A stretch of DNA of 64,000 bases from Lewinellaceae bacterium (lineage in GTDB: Bacteria; Bacteroidota; Bacteroidia; Chitinophagales; Saprospiraceae): contig JACJYB010000002.1 of NCBI GenBank assembly GCA_020636355.1, forward strand, positions 372,001-436,000, in the 5' to 3' direction. Below the pieces are notes generated by a model that saw nothing but the letters and a program-made list of their open reading frames with translations, was not told the DNA's origin and ran no database searches. Made by a program: the position numbers and the translations under genes. Positions 37,375-46,175 of this stretch are shown here, piece by piece (position 1 is the first letter of the stretch; each line of letters opens with the position of its first letter).

Positions 37375-39009
37375 ATGAGTTTACTAAGTAGTAACCCTAC
37401 CATAAAATCAAAAATCGATGAACTCTGGAATAAGTTCTGGAGTGGAGGCATCTCCAATCCACTAACCGCCATCGAACAGATTACCTATCTGCTTTTTATG
37501 AAAAAGCTGGATGATAATGATCGGGAGGAAATGGCTAACGCCGAATTTATAGGTGAAACCTACCAGTCTAAATTTGAGGGCATATATGTCCTACCTGGGG
37601 ATAGAGCCAAAGAAAAGGCGACCAAAGCAGAAGTTGAAAAAATAGCAAAAGAAAAAGGCATTGATAAAAACGAATTGCGTTGGAGCCAATTTAAGCGATT
37701 GCCAGCCAATGAAATGCTTACAAAAATCCAACAATACGTATTTCCTTTTATCAAAGAATTAAACGGTGAAGGAACAGCCTTTACCAAGCACATGGCGAAT
37801 GCAGTTTTCATCATTCCCAAGCCCTCCTTACTCAAAGAAGCCATCGGTGCCATCGATGAGATATTTGAGGAAATGGAAAAAGATGCCAAGGAAAAAGGGC
37901 AAGACTTTCAGGATATACAAGGAGACGTTTACGAGTATTTATTGAGCGAAATCGCCTCCGCGGGAAAGAACGGCCAATTTCGAACACCTCGACATGTCAT
38001 TAAGCTGGTGGTAGAAATGGTAGCACCCCAAGCCGGGCAAAAAATCGCTGACCCTGCCTGTGGTACGGCGGGCTTCTTATTGGGGGCCTACCAGTACATG
38101 GCTACGCAATTGAACGATGACCTCAGCGAGGTTGAGCCAGATGAAGAAGGGTTTAAGCTGAAAACCAAAAGTGCCAGGCTCACCGAAAAGATGAAAAATC
38201 TACTCGGCAGTCGCTTGCAGGGCTATGATATTGACCAGACCATGGTTCGCTTGGGCTTGATGAACCTGATGATGCACGGTATCGAAAACCCACAAATAGA
38301 TTATAAAGACACCCTTAGTAAGAGTTACCTGGAGTCAGCTGAATATAAAGTCGTACTCGCCAATCCGCCGTTTACAGGTAGTATTGACAAAGGCGACATC
38401 CACGAAGAGCTTTCTTTAAAAACCACCAAATCTGAACTGTTGTTTATCAATCGCATCTTCAATATGTTGGAGATGGGCGGCACTGCGGGCATCGTGGTGC
38501 CGCAGGGAGTGCTTTTTGGCTCTTCCAGAGCTTTTGTAGATGCGCGTAAGTTGATGATCGAGCAATCCGAACTCAAAGCCGTCGTTACTATGCCCAGCGG
38601 TGTGTTTAAACCGTATGCCGGTGTCAGCACGGCTTTGCTCATTTTTACCAAAGGGGGAGCCACCGAACAGGTCTGGTTTTATGATATGGAAAGCGACGGC
38701 TATAGCCTGGACGATAAGCGAAACAAACTGGACGGTTACGGAGACCTGCAAGAAATATTGAAGGAGTATAAAAACCGCGACCCCAAAAAGAAATACAACC
38801 GCAAAGGCAAATTCTTCTTCGTGCCTAAAAAGGAAATTAAAGCAGAAAAGTACGATCTCAGCTACTCCAGATATAAGGAGGAAGTGTATGATGAAATTGA
38901 ATATGAAAAACCAGAAGTGATTTTGGAAAAATTGATCGGTGAAGATGGAAAAGGTGGATTGGAGAAAAATATTGTTGATGGATTGAGAGAACTTAAAAAA
39001 ATCTTGTAA
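37375..39009 (+). CDS. hsdM: Type I restriction-modification, N6-adenine methyltransferase subunit
   Basis: The 544-residue protein has the HsdM N-terminal helical domain (about 8-170) and an N6-adenine methylase domain with SAM motif I DPACGTAGF (226-233) and catalytic motif IV NPPF (330-333). Two HsdM with one HsdS form the methylase, which protects host DNA and, with HsdR, recognises foreign DNA. It begins one base after hsdR ends and stops directly before hsdS. All catalytic residues are present. Confidence 0.96.
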   Translation: MSLLSSNPTIKSKIDELWNKFWSGGISNPLTAIEQITYLLFMKKLDDNDREEMANAEFIGETYQSKFEGIYVLPGDRAKEKATKAEVEKIAKEKGIDKNELRWSQFKRLPANEMLTKIQQYVFPFIKELNGEGTAFTKHMANAVFIIPKPSLLKEAIGAIDEIFEEMEKDAKEKGQDFQDIQGDVYEYLLSEIASAGKNGQFRTPRHVIKLVVEMVAPQAGQKIADPACGTAGFLLGAYQYMATQLNDDLSEVEPDEEGFKLKTKSARLTEKMKNLLGSRLQGYDIDQTMVRLGLMNLMMHGIENPQIDYKDTLSKSYLESAEYKVVLANPPFTGSIDKGDIHEELSLKTTKSELLFINRIFNMLEMGGTAGIVVPQGVLFGSSRAFVDARKLMIEQSELKAVVTMPSGVFKPYAGVSTALLIFTKGGATEQVWFYDMESDGYSLDDKRNKLDGYGDLQEILKEYKNRDPKKKYNRKGKFFFVPKKEIKAEKYDLSYSRYKEEVYDEIEYEKPEVILEKLIGEDGKGGLEKNIVDGLRELKKIL

Positions 39010-40674
39010 ATGGAACTTGATAAATTACCACTTGATAAGGCATTTTCATTGATTCGAAATGGCGCATCAATTAAACAAAAAAAAGGTGCTGCTGGAATTC
39101 CCATAACCAGAATTGAAACAATTGCTAATCGAACTATTGATTTTAATAGATTTGGATATGCAGACATAGGAGAGCCCAATAAATATCAAGAGTACTATTT
39201 AAAAGAAGGTGATATTTTACTTTCTCATATAAATAGCCTAAAACACCTTGGTAAAACAGCAATAATAAAACAAAATAATGAGAAGATAATTCATGGTATG
39301 AATCTACTTTGTTTAAAGGTAAATAGAGAAATCCTTGATCCAGAATATGCTTTTTACTTTTTTCAAACTAATCTCTTTAGAAAACAACTTTTACGCTTTG
39401 TCAAAAAGGCAGTTAACCAAGTCAGTATACCAGTAAACCTCCTTAAAAGAGTGGAAATTGTATTTCCCAAATCCCTCACCGATCAAAAACGCATCGCCAA
39501 AGTCCTCTCTAACTGCGAGCAACTCATCGCTTGGCGCAAGGAGAGTATTCAGATGTTGGATATTTATTTGGAGAGTGTTTTTTTGGAGATGTTTGGGGAT
39601 CCAAGAGTTGAATCAAAATTCCATAAATATGGAACGATTAAAGATTTAATTGGAAAGGTAATTACCGGCAATACTCCCCCTAGAAAAGACCCTAGTAATT
39701 ACGGCGATTTTATTGAATGGATCAAAACAGATAACCTTGATGACAAGTCTAAATCAATTTCACATGCTGAAGAATTTTTATCTGAAAAGGGTTCAAAAAA
39801 AGCTCGAATAGTTAAATCGGGCAGTTTATTGGTTACATGCATTGCAGGAAGTTTGAAATCAATTGGTACATGCGGTTTAACTGATAGAACAATTTCTTTT
39901 AATCAACAGATAAATGCCATTGTTCCATTCAACGATATCAATTCTGATTTCCTTTATAGTATGTTTAAGTTGGGAAAGTCATACATACAAGGTCATGCTA
40001 AGAAAGGAATGAAAAAAATATTAACAAAAGGGGAGTTTGAAAAAATAATGTTTATTAAACCAGAACATGACCTACAATTAAAATTTTCAAAAATTTCTAA
40101 GAAAGCAGAGAAATTAAAACTTCAGCTTCATCAAAGCCTAAATGAAATAGAATGCCTCTACTCCTCCCTCAGTCAAAAAGCATTCAAAGGCGAATTAAAT
40201 TTAAACAATGTTGTAGTTGATGAAGAAATGAAACATCAACAATCATCAGAAGAAACAACTAAAGTAAGTACCGAGAAAGAGAAACCACCTAGCCTTAAAA
40301 AAGTAGCCAGTAAGCCAAAAGGAAAAAGAGACATTCGCAATCTGACATTATTAAACCATCTTAGCGTACCAGAGGAATTGTACATAGATAAAATAGCTGA
40401 TGATTATGGTCCGGAGTTAGATTTTATTGAGGATGATCTGTTTTACCAGTTTTACCTCAAGGATAATTTTCCTGACCAAACCTTTACCTTTTCAGACTTA
40501 CAGCAAAAGTTCAATAGCTATTACATCCCAAAGGGACAAGACTTTGAGCCTCGAACGTGGAAATCCATTCTCTTTAAATTTATGGAAGGGCAACAACCAT
40601 TAGTCAAGCAAATATTTGAAGAAGCTAGTGGAACGATAAAACTCAAACTAACGGATGAAGCTTTTAAGGCTTAA
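39010..40674 (+). CDS. hsdS: Type I specificity subunit with a C-terminal extension
   Basis: The 554-residue protein has two target-recognition domains (about 1-155 and 205-370). Each is followed by a conserved helical spacer (DQKRIAKVLSNCEQLIAWRKE near 158-178 and LNEIECLYSSLSQKAFKGEL near 377-396). The target domains are much more AT-rich than the spacers, as expected of swapped modules. Residues 400-554 are not part of a normal HsdS. They comprise a charged, lysine-rich linker (about 405-440) and a folded-looking domain ending TIKLKLTDEAFKA. The last 20 bases overlap the ATPase gene. The extension may tether the ATPase-HNH pair; that is inference. Confidence 0.9.
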   Translation: MELDKLPLDKAFSLIRNGASIKQKKGAAGIPITRIETIANRTIDFNRFGYADIGEPNKYQEYYLKEGDILLSHINSLKHLGKTAIIKQNNEKIIHGMNLLCLKVNREILDPEYAFYFFQTNLFRKQLLRFVKKAVNQVSIPVNLLKRVEIVFPKSLTDQKRIAKVLSNCEQLIAWRKESIQMLDIYLESVFLEMFGDPRVESKFHKYGTIKDLIGKVITGNTPPRKDPSNYGDFIEWIKTDNLDDKSKSISHAEEFLSEKGSKKARIVKSGSLLVTCIAGSLKSIGTCGLTDRTISFNQQINAIVPFNDINSDFLYSMFKLGKSYIQGHAKKGMKKILTKGEFEKIMFIKPEHDLQLKFSKISKKAEKLKLQLHQSLNEIECLYSSLSQKAFKGELNLNNVVVDEEMKHQQSSEETTKVSTEKEKPPSLKKVASKPKGKRDIRNLTLLNHLSVPEELYIDKIADDYGPELDFIEDDLFYQFYLKDNFPDQTFTFSDLQQKFNSYYIPKGQDFEPRTWKSILFKFMEGQQPLVKQIFEEASGTIKLKLTDEAFKA

Positions 40675-42433
40675 GCTACATACGGCATTCCGCTCTCTGC
40701 CAAAGGGCTTTGAGCTGTACTTTCTTCGTGACTTTGACTACGGAGAAGCCACCGATTTTAATCCCTACATACTAGCTGGGATGAACGGTAGCGGTAAGTC
40801 GAATGTACTGGAAGCTTTAGCCGAAATTTTTTACCATTTGGATTGTATCTATCTGCAATATAAACCTGCCTATTTTGACAAAAGCAAGGAAAATAAAAAC
40901 GGCTTTGATCCCAAAACCTCTCCAATAAACGCTTATGAAGTCGAGTATTTTACTCATCTGGATCAGGAGCTATTTTCAAACACAGAAGCATATAAGGCAC
41001 ACATTAAAATCACCAAAAAGGTAAAGGAAAGACCCCTGATTGAGTGGTTAAACGAAATGGAATTAAGAACCCCTCAAGAATTAACTCAATTAGAAACCAA
41101 ATCCTTGTTACCAGAATATGTGGTGGGTTACGCATCAGGAAATAATGAGACCTTGAGTATTCCTTTTCACAAGAGCAGGATCCTACAATACGATGAGTAT
41201 TTAAGCAACTTGGAAGCACAGGAGTTTATCAGCCCGGCGCCTGAATCCTCCTTAGTGTATTTGGATGAAAGGTATAGTCAAGCCATTATATTGACCAATT
41301 TGCTGATTTCGAATCAAGGCGAATCTGATACCAATGAGGTCCTGCTACCCTTTAAAGATTATGTTGGATTATTGGATGTAGAAAGCTTCAGATTAGTGCT
41401 GCGGTTGGATAAAAAAATACTGATCCAACCCAAAGATGAAGAAGCGGAAAAGGAAGTGGCTTTGTTGGAAAACCTCATGCCCTCGGCATCAATTGAAAGC
41501 TCTCCTTTTGTAAGGTCTTACATAGAAAAACTGCGACGATGTGCTACCGCAGTTTTTGAAGAAGTAGAGGAATGGGGAGAGGATTTCTTGGAAGTAGAAT
41601 CTAACTTAAAAAATTTTCTATATCTCGATTACAAGGTAAACGAAGAAACCAAGAAAGCATTTCGATTTCACTTTGAGCATGATCCCTTACAGCTATTTGA
41701 GTTTTTCCAGCTTTTATTATCCTTAGACTTATGTTTCTTAACCATTAAAGAGAAGCAATACATCTACAACTCATCCAATATTTACTTGGTAGATGATACC
41801 ATTACTCAACTGATCGAAAACGATCGTATTCTGAGGTTCAAGGATTTTAAGATCCAAAAGAATAAACTCAAGAAAGCAATCTATACCAAGGCTCTTTCTG
41901 ATGGGGAACATCAATTTTTACATGCACTGGGCTTGTGTTTATTGTTCAGAAATAAACGAGCGTTGTTTTTATTGGACGAGCCAGAAACCCATTTTAATCC
42001 GGATTGGAAAGCGAAATTCATTTCGAGTATCAGAAACTGTTTTCCTGAGTTAGGCCCTTATGGAAGTCCTATGATGCGGGAAATGCTGATTACAACACAT
42101 TCTCCGTTTTTGATATCCGATAGCAGGATGGAATATGTGTTGTTCTTTGAAAAGAATGAAGCCACCAATAAAGTCGAATCTGCCTTAAGACCTGGCTTTC
42201 AAACCTTTGGTTCTTCCGTAAACAAAATTGCAATCCGTATTTTCGGTATGCCGAATACCATAGGGGAATTTGCAGCTTCAAAACTGGATGAATTCAAAAA
42301 AGAGTTGCCGAAATTAGACCAAAAGGACGAGTTAGAGGATTTGATCCGACGTACTAAAAAAGAGCTGGGAGAATCTGTGGAGCGAACGCTATTTGTAAAC
42401 CAGGTATTTGAAAAAATTAAGACGTTAAAATAA
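40655..42433 (+). CDS. AAA/ABC-type ATPase of the restriction operon (PtuA-like)
   Basis: The 592-residue protein has Walker A AGMNGSGKSNV (about 41-51), a signature-like LSDGEHQ (about 414-420), Walker B ALFLLDEPETHFNPDW (about 436-451) and an H-loop TTHSPFLISD (about 479-488). A long insertion lies between the two ATPase lobes. This is the SMC/OLD-like ATPase layout shared by PtuA of Septu and by the restriction system-associated AAA ATPase family I recall from NCBI. There is no TOPRIM nuclease domain. It overlaps hsdS by 20 bases and the HNH gene by one base (TAATG), so all are translated together. It probably senses an invasion signal and licenses the nuclease. Confidence 0.88.
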   Translation: MKLLRLKLHTAFRSLPKGFELYFLRDFDYGEATDFNPYILAGMNGSGKSNVLEALAEIFYHLDCIYLQYKPAYFDKSKENKNGFDPKTSPINAYEVEYFTHLDQELFSNTEAYKAHIKITKKVKERPLIEWLNEMELRTPQELTQLETKSLLPEYVVGYASGNNETLSIPFHKSRILQYDEYLSNLEAQEFISPAPESSLVYLDERYSQAIILTNLLISNQGESDTNEVLLPFKDYVGLLDVESFRLVLRLDKKILIQPKDEEAEKEVALLENLMPSASIESSPFVRSYIEKLRRCATAVFEEVEEWGEDFLEVESNLKNFLYLDYKVNEETKKAFRFHFEHDPLQLFEFFQLLLSLDLCFLTIKEKQYIYNSSNIYLVDDTITQLIENDRILRFKDFKIQKNKLKKAIYTKALSDGEHQFLHALGLCLLFRNKRALFLLDEPETHFNPDWKAKFISSIRNCFPELGPYGSPMMREMLITTHSPFLISDSRMEYVLFFEKNEATNKVESALRPGFQTFGSSVNKIAIRIFGMPNTIGEFAASKLDEFKKELPKLDQKDELEDLIRRTKKELGESVERTLFVNQVFEKIKTLK

Positions 42434-43536
42434 TGCACTTTACCTATCAGTATATCAATCATGAAATTGAGGGACTCCAAGAAATGCTGGACTTCTTGTT
42501 CTATGAAGTATGGTGTAAAGCAGTTGGTGAATTTGACGCTGATAAATTGGATGGACATCCCAGGTTACAGCAAATTTATATCGACTTAGGGAATACCGAT
42601 GGAGTAGCTGCCACATTTTTTAATTCTCATGTGGAGAATATATATGCAGAATTTTTAAAATTTGACGAGTATCAAATTACCCAACTAAAAGAAGGTTACA
42701 AGAATAACAACAATATAGAAGGCCTCTGTAAGGATAAAACCATACAACCACTGTTATACAAGCAAATTGAAGTAGACCACCCAGATTTGGCAAAGTTATT
42801 CAATAGCTTTTATGGAAACTTATACGGAAGTACCTCCCCCTTTAACTTAGTAATTTTTGGCGACTTGAAAAATAAATTGATTCCTGACCACTATTTCAAG
42901 TTCATGGAAGCCAATAAACGAGAAGTTTGCCCGTTTTGCGGCTTACTCCATCTGAAAGCCAATAATCATGGATGCAGAGAAGCTTACGATCATTACCTAC
43001 CAAAAGCGATATTTCCTTTTTGTACAATAAACTTTAAGAACCTGGCTCCTATGTGTAACGAGTGTAACTCTAGTTATAAAACGACTAAAATCCCTATCGA
43101 GAAAAGTATTCCTGTGGAAGATGAGGATACTAGGAAATTAGCGTTCTACCCATACGCTGAGGATTCTCCTACAATAGAATTTAAGATTCAGATCAATACA
43201 ACGGACATTAACAGTTTGACTCCCGATGATATTCTAATTGAAGTAACCTCAGCCGGTTATGAAGAGCAAATAGAATCATGGGTGAGAGTTTTTGGATTAG
43301 AAGAAAGATACAAAGCGAGTTTGTGCAGTCCAGACGACGGGAAGGCATGGGTGAATTCTATTATTGAGGGATATGATAATGCTATAGCCCTTGGAAGTAC
43401 ATTAACCAGAGCACAATACTTTGAAGCTCAATATATTGACGCCAAATTTCAACCTGAGACGGAGAAAGGCTTTATTAAGGCACCTTTCTTAGAAGCCTGT
43501 AAAAATAAAGGTGTTTTTAATATTAATACAATTTGA
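42433..43536 (+). CDS. HNH nuclease of the restriction operon (PtuB-like)
   Basis: The 367-residue protein has a long helical N-terminal part (about 1-160) with no recognised domain. An HNH core follows: CPFC (Cys166, Cys169), the AYDHYLPK block with Asp186-His187, NFKNLAPMCNECN with Cys208 and Cys211, and a trailing basic KTTK. It is a predicted metal-dependent DNA or RNA cutter. It is the last gene of the six-gene operon, coupled to the ATPase by a one-base overlap. In Septu the matching pair is PtuA/PtuB; here the HNH protein is longer than the PtuB proteins I know, so it may be a separate branch. Confidence 0.86.
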   Translation: MHFTYQYINHEIEGLQEMLDFLFYEVWCKAVGEFDADKLDGHPRLQQIYIDLGNTDGVAATFFNSHVENIYAEFLKFDEYQITQLKEGYKNNNNIEGLCKDKTIQPLLYKQIEVDHPDLAKLFNSFYGNLYGSTSPFNLVIFGDLKNKLIPDHYFKFMEANKREVCPFCGLLHLKANNHGCREAYDHYLPKAIFPFCTINFKNLAPMCNECNSSYKTTKIPIEKSIPVEDEDTRKLAFYPYAEDSPTIEFKIQINTTDINSLTPDDILIEVTSAGYEEQIESWVRVFGLEERYKASLCSPDDGKAWVNSIIEGYDNAIALGSTLTRAQYFEAQYIDAKFQPETEKGFIKAPFLEACKNKGVFNINTI

Positions 43537-43857
43537 AATTAAATGAAAGTAAATCTAGATCCATTTTGCAGCACATTGTCGTCCTCATTCTTGGGGGCGT
43601 CAAAGAGCAGCAAAGCCCACCCACAAAATCGCGTGCATGAATGTGAAGCACACTTTTACCGGGAAAAGCCTGCAGAGAACACTAGACATGACGCCAGCCC
43701 TCCTTCGTCAGGCCGATTGCATATCATTCACCGTTATGTGGCATCTCGCAACCCAAAAAGAGCTTGCAATATTGTTGCCTTTCCCGACAATGTTACCTTC
43801 CCCGAGAACCAAACAGTTTAAAACGAACCAAAAAGCTTAACTTTTAAATGTTTGACC
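43537..43857. other. Gap between the restriction operon and the transposase remnant
   Basis: About 320 bases follow the HNH stop. Two short open frames here (92 and 67 codons) have no family features and look like chance. The sequence holds pieces such as ACCGTTATGTGGC near 43732-43744 and AGCCCACCCAC near 43611 that recall the palindromic regions before the operon, but no paired arm was found. It probably contains the right edge of the island. Confidence 0.45.
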
Positions 43858-43983
43858 ATGAAAAGAACAAAATATACAAAGACACCGATTGCCGGCTTCC
43901 TTAAACAGCAAAAGGTAGGCAAGTGGACCGGGGAGATCATTCGGTGTAAAACTGACCTTAGATCTGTTTTGAAAACCTATTGA
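43858..43983 (+). mobile_element. Truncated IS3-family OrfA remnant
   Basis: A 41-codon frame starts MKRTKYTKTPIAGFLKQQKV and continues GKWTGEIIR before losing similarity and stopping. This matches the first helix-turn-helix of IS3-family OrfA proteins (pattern MKRxKYTExQIVxxLKQxExG). No OrfB or terminal repeats were found, so only a fragment remains. It marks past insertion-sequence activity at the right edge of the defence island. Confidence 0.6.
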
Positions 43984-44130
43984 CCCCGTCCCTTAGACCA
44001 TTGCAACCTAGCATTTCATTTACTGGTATTTGATGAGCCGTTTCCGTTTCTCCCGGTGAATAATCAGCCAAAACCAGTGTTTGCTATCGGGAGATCTTTA
44101 TTTTTGCCGCATCAAAACACCATAAAAGCG

Positions 44131-44472
44131 ATGGCCGACACACTTCATACCTGCCCGCAATGCGCCTCACCCTATGGATACTTTCTGCGGGAAGACACCT
44201 ATGCCTGCCCCGAATGCGGTTACGAGTGGAATCCGGCCGAGGCTCCGGCCGAAGAAGCGCTGGTGGTCAAGGATGCCAATGGCAATCTGTTGCAGGATGG
44301 AGACACGGTGATCGTCATCAGGAATCTGCCGGTGAAAGGCGCTTCAGCCCCCATCAAGGCAGGCACGAAAGTCAAAAACATCCGCCTGAGCGATGGCGAC
44401 CACAACATCGACTGCAAGATAGACGGATTCGGGGCGATGGGCCTGAAATCCGAATTCGTCAAGAAAGTCTGA
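44131..44472 (+). CDS. PhnA/YjdM-family zinc-ribbon protein
   Basis: The start is at the Met of MADTLHTCPQC. The 113-residue product has an N-terminal zinc ribbon (CPQC and CPEC, about residues 8-30) and a C-terminal KOW/SH3-like domain (LVVKDANGNLLQDGDTVIVI to LKSEFVKKV). This is the YjdM family, often labelled alkylphosphonate utilisation PhnA, although no phosphonate genes are present and the function is unproven. The gene stands alone. Confidence 0.93.
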   Translation: MADTLHTCPQCASPYGYFLREDTYACPECGYEWNPAEAPAEEALVVKDANGNLLQDGDTVIVIRNLPVKGASAPIKAGTKVKNIRLSDGDHNIDCKIDGFGAMGLKSEFVKKV

Positions 44473-44599
44473 CCGGACTCCTTTACGTTGATACGATTCG
44501 CTCCTTCCCGAAGTTCGCCTCCCTCGGCTGAAACTACTTTATGCAATTTGTCGTTATTATCATGACATTTTTCGTAAATTGGAATTAATAATCAGCATC

Positions 44600-45013
44600 A
44601 TGGGATCAAACAAGCACCTTATCGAAGCGGTAGAAGGCGGGGATGTGATGACTCTGGTGGAGGTAGCACGCCAAGGATTGCTCTATTCAACCTTTGAAAC
44701 GCTGGCCAGTTACCTGGCCTTCACCCAGCATGAATGGTCGCATTTTTTAAACACCACCCTACGTACCCTGCAGCGTTATAAAAAGGATAAAAAACCCATG
44801 CCACAACCCATCTCGGAACGAATCCTCCAGATTCAGATCATCTATCAGCTCGGGCTGGACGTATTCGAAGATCAAGCATCCTTTGATCAATGGCTGAACC
44901 TGAACAGCATTGCTTTAGGAGGACGTAAACCCAAAGACCTATTGGATAGTACGTTCGGCGTCGAGGTGATCAAAGATGAATTAAACCGGATCGAATACGG
45001 CATCCTGGCATGA
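44600..45013 (+). CDS. Xre/MbcA/ParS-family antitoxin
   Basis: The start is taken at ATG 44600 (MGSNKHLIEAV), not the TTG 21 bases before. The 137-residue protein has an N-terminal helical region with FTQHEWSHFLNTTLRTLQRY (an HTH) and the C-terminal antitoxin domain LGLDVFEDQASFDQWLNLNSIALGG, ending in the ParS-like DLLDSTFGVEVIKDELNRIEYG. Such proteins neutralise RES toxins. It overlaps the RES gene by four bases. The antitoxin frame is intact while the toxin is broken. Confidence 0.9.
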   Translation: MGSNKHLIEAVEGGDVMTLVEVARQGLLYSTFETLASYLAFTQHEWSHFLNTTLRTLQRYKKDKKPMPQPISERILQIQIIYQLGLDVFEDQASFDQWLNLNSIALGGRKPKDLLDSTFGVEVIKDELNRIEYGILA

Positions 45014-45469
45014 TCGTCTACAGGATTGGCAAACGAAAATATGCCGGTGATATGTCAGGGAGAGGCGCACAAATGGCCGGTGGTCGCTGGAATCGCAAAG
45101 GGATCCCCGCCATCTACACCTCAGAATCCCGGGCTCTGAGCCTGCTCGAAGTAGCGGTGCATCTGCCTTTGGGAATGGTGCCACCGTCGTATTCCATTGC
45201 AACGTTAGAAGTGCCCGATGCGCTGATCGAAGTATTAGATCCAAAACCCTGTCCGAAAACTGGAATCGGTTTCCTCCGACGGATGAAACGCAAAAACTGG
45301 GCGATCACTTTTATTGGCCATGAAGACCCTGGCCTTGAAGGTGCCTTCAGCCATCATCCCGGATGAGGTTAATGTGATCATAAATCCATTGCATCCGGAT
45401 AGGATTCACGTAAAGATCATTCGCCTAGAAGATTTTACGATCGATCGAAGATTATTCCACCCGAAGTAA
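45010..45469 (+). pseudogene. Frameshifted RES-domain toxin
   Basis: The first part reads VYRIGKRKYAGDMSGRGAQM and AGGRWNRKGIPAIYTSES, the RES active-site region with the conserved Arg, Glu and Ser residues. Near 45250 the frame shifts to ENWNRFPPTDETQKLGDHF, and near 45310-45320 again to LALKVPSAIIPDEVNVIINP, ending RRLFHPK at a TAA. RES toxins degrade NAD+. The intact protein would be about 153 residues. Two indels break it, the first at a CC run. An antitoxin without a working toxin would be stable, so real loss is plausible; sequence error is the alternative. Confidence 0.82.
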
Positions 45470-45481
45470 ATTCCTTGAACT

Positions 45482-45911
45482 GTGAATGAAACCCTGGCCC
45501 AATTCTATACCCGCGACCTGTATAAACTTATCGATGAAGTCAAGGCCTTCAGGGATGAAGTGAATCTGTGGAAAACGGCAGGCTCGATTCGTAATACCAG
45601 CGGCAACCTGGTCCTCCACCTGATCGGCGGATCCAATTACCTCTTTGGGACGGTGCTGGCCCATACCGGATATGTCCGGGACCGGGAGCGGAATTCACCC
45701 AAAACGGAGTCCCCAAAGAAGAATTGATCCGGCAACTGGAGGCACTGATCCCCTGATTTCCAATACAATAACCAGCATCGACTTAACTGCTCCCTACCCC
45801 ATCCCATTTGACGATGCCCTACGCACCAACGGCTATGTCGCCATCCAGCTATTGACCCACCTGAATTACCACCTCGGACAGATTAATTACCTGCGAAGGG
45901 CTCTGGAATGA
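45482..45911 (+). pseudogene. Frameshifted DinB-like (DUF1572) protein
   Basis: The gene starts at GTG 45482 with NETLAQFYTRDLYKLIDEVK and continues GNLVLHLIGGSNYLFG, a DinB metal-site helix. It then shifts to EFTQNGVPKEELIRQLEALI and again to LISNTITSIDL, ending ATQLLTHLNYHLGQINY-like in QLLTHLNYHLGQINYLRRAL. The three histidines of a DinB four-helix metal site are all present across the pieces. The product would be about 142 residues, a putative metal-dependent hydrolase or thiol transferase of unknown role. Confidence 0.78.
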
Positions 45912-46129
45912 AGGGATTGACCGTATGTCTTTAATACAAGGAAAAACAAAGGACTGTCACATATTTATTGCAAAATGTAAGGTCGAGGTGCTAGGGCCTA
46001 TTGTGATGCAAAAATTGACTTAACAACATGTGGATAGCTGTGAGCCCTTGATTGTTTTAAAGGTTCAATCAATTACCTTATTGGTCCTGATCGTTGTTCT
46101 TTTTTTATTTCCCTTTTTGTATCGGCAAA

Positions 46130-46159
46130 CCGCGCCCCGACAAGCGGATGCGGGCGGGG
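46130..46159. repeat. GC-rich palindrome, possible member of the short insertion family
   Basis: About 30 GC-rich bases with arms CCGCGCCCCG and CGGGCGGGG enclose ACAAGCGGATG. They resemble the palindromes at 31800 and 46189 in size and outer arms but differ in the centre. They lie 16 bases before the first 159-bp element, and the matching position before the second copy lacks them, which fits an insertion. Confidence 0.5.
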
Positions 46160-46175
46160 AAGGGAGAAAAACCTC

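Noticed and set aside
43543..43821. A 92-codon frame after the HNH gene
   Set aside because: Odd composition, no family features and no partner gene; it overlaps palindrome-like pieces and is probably chance.
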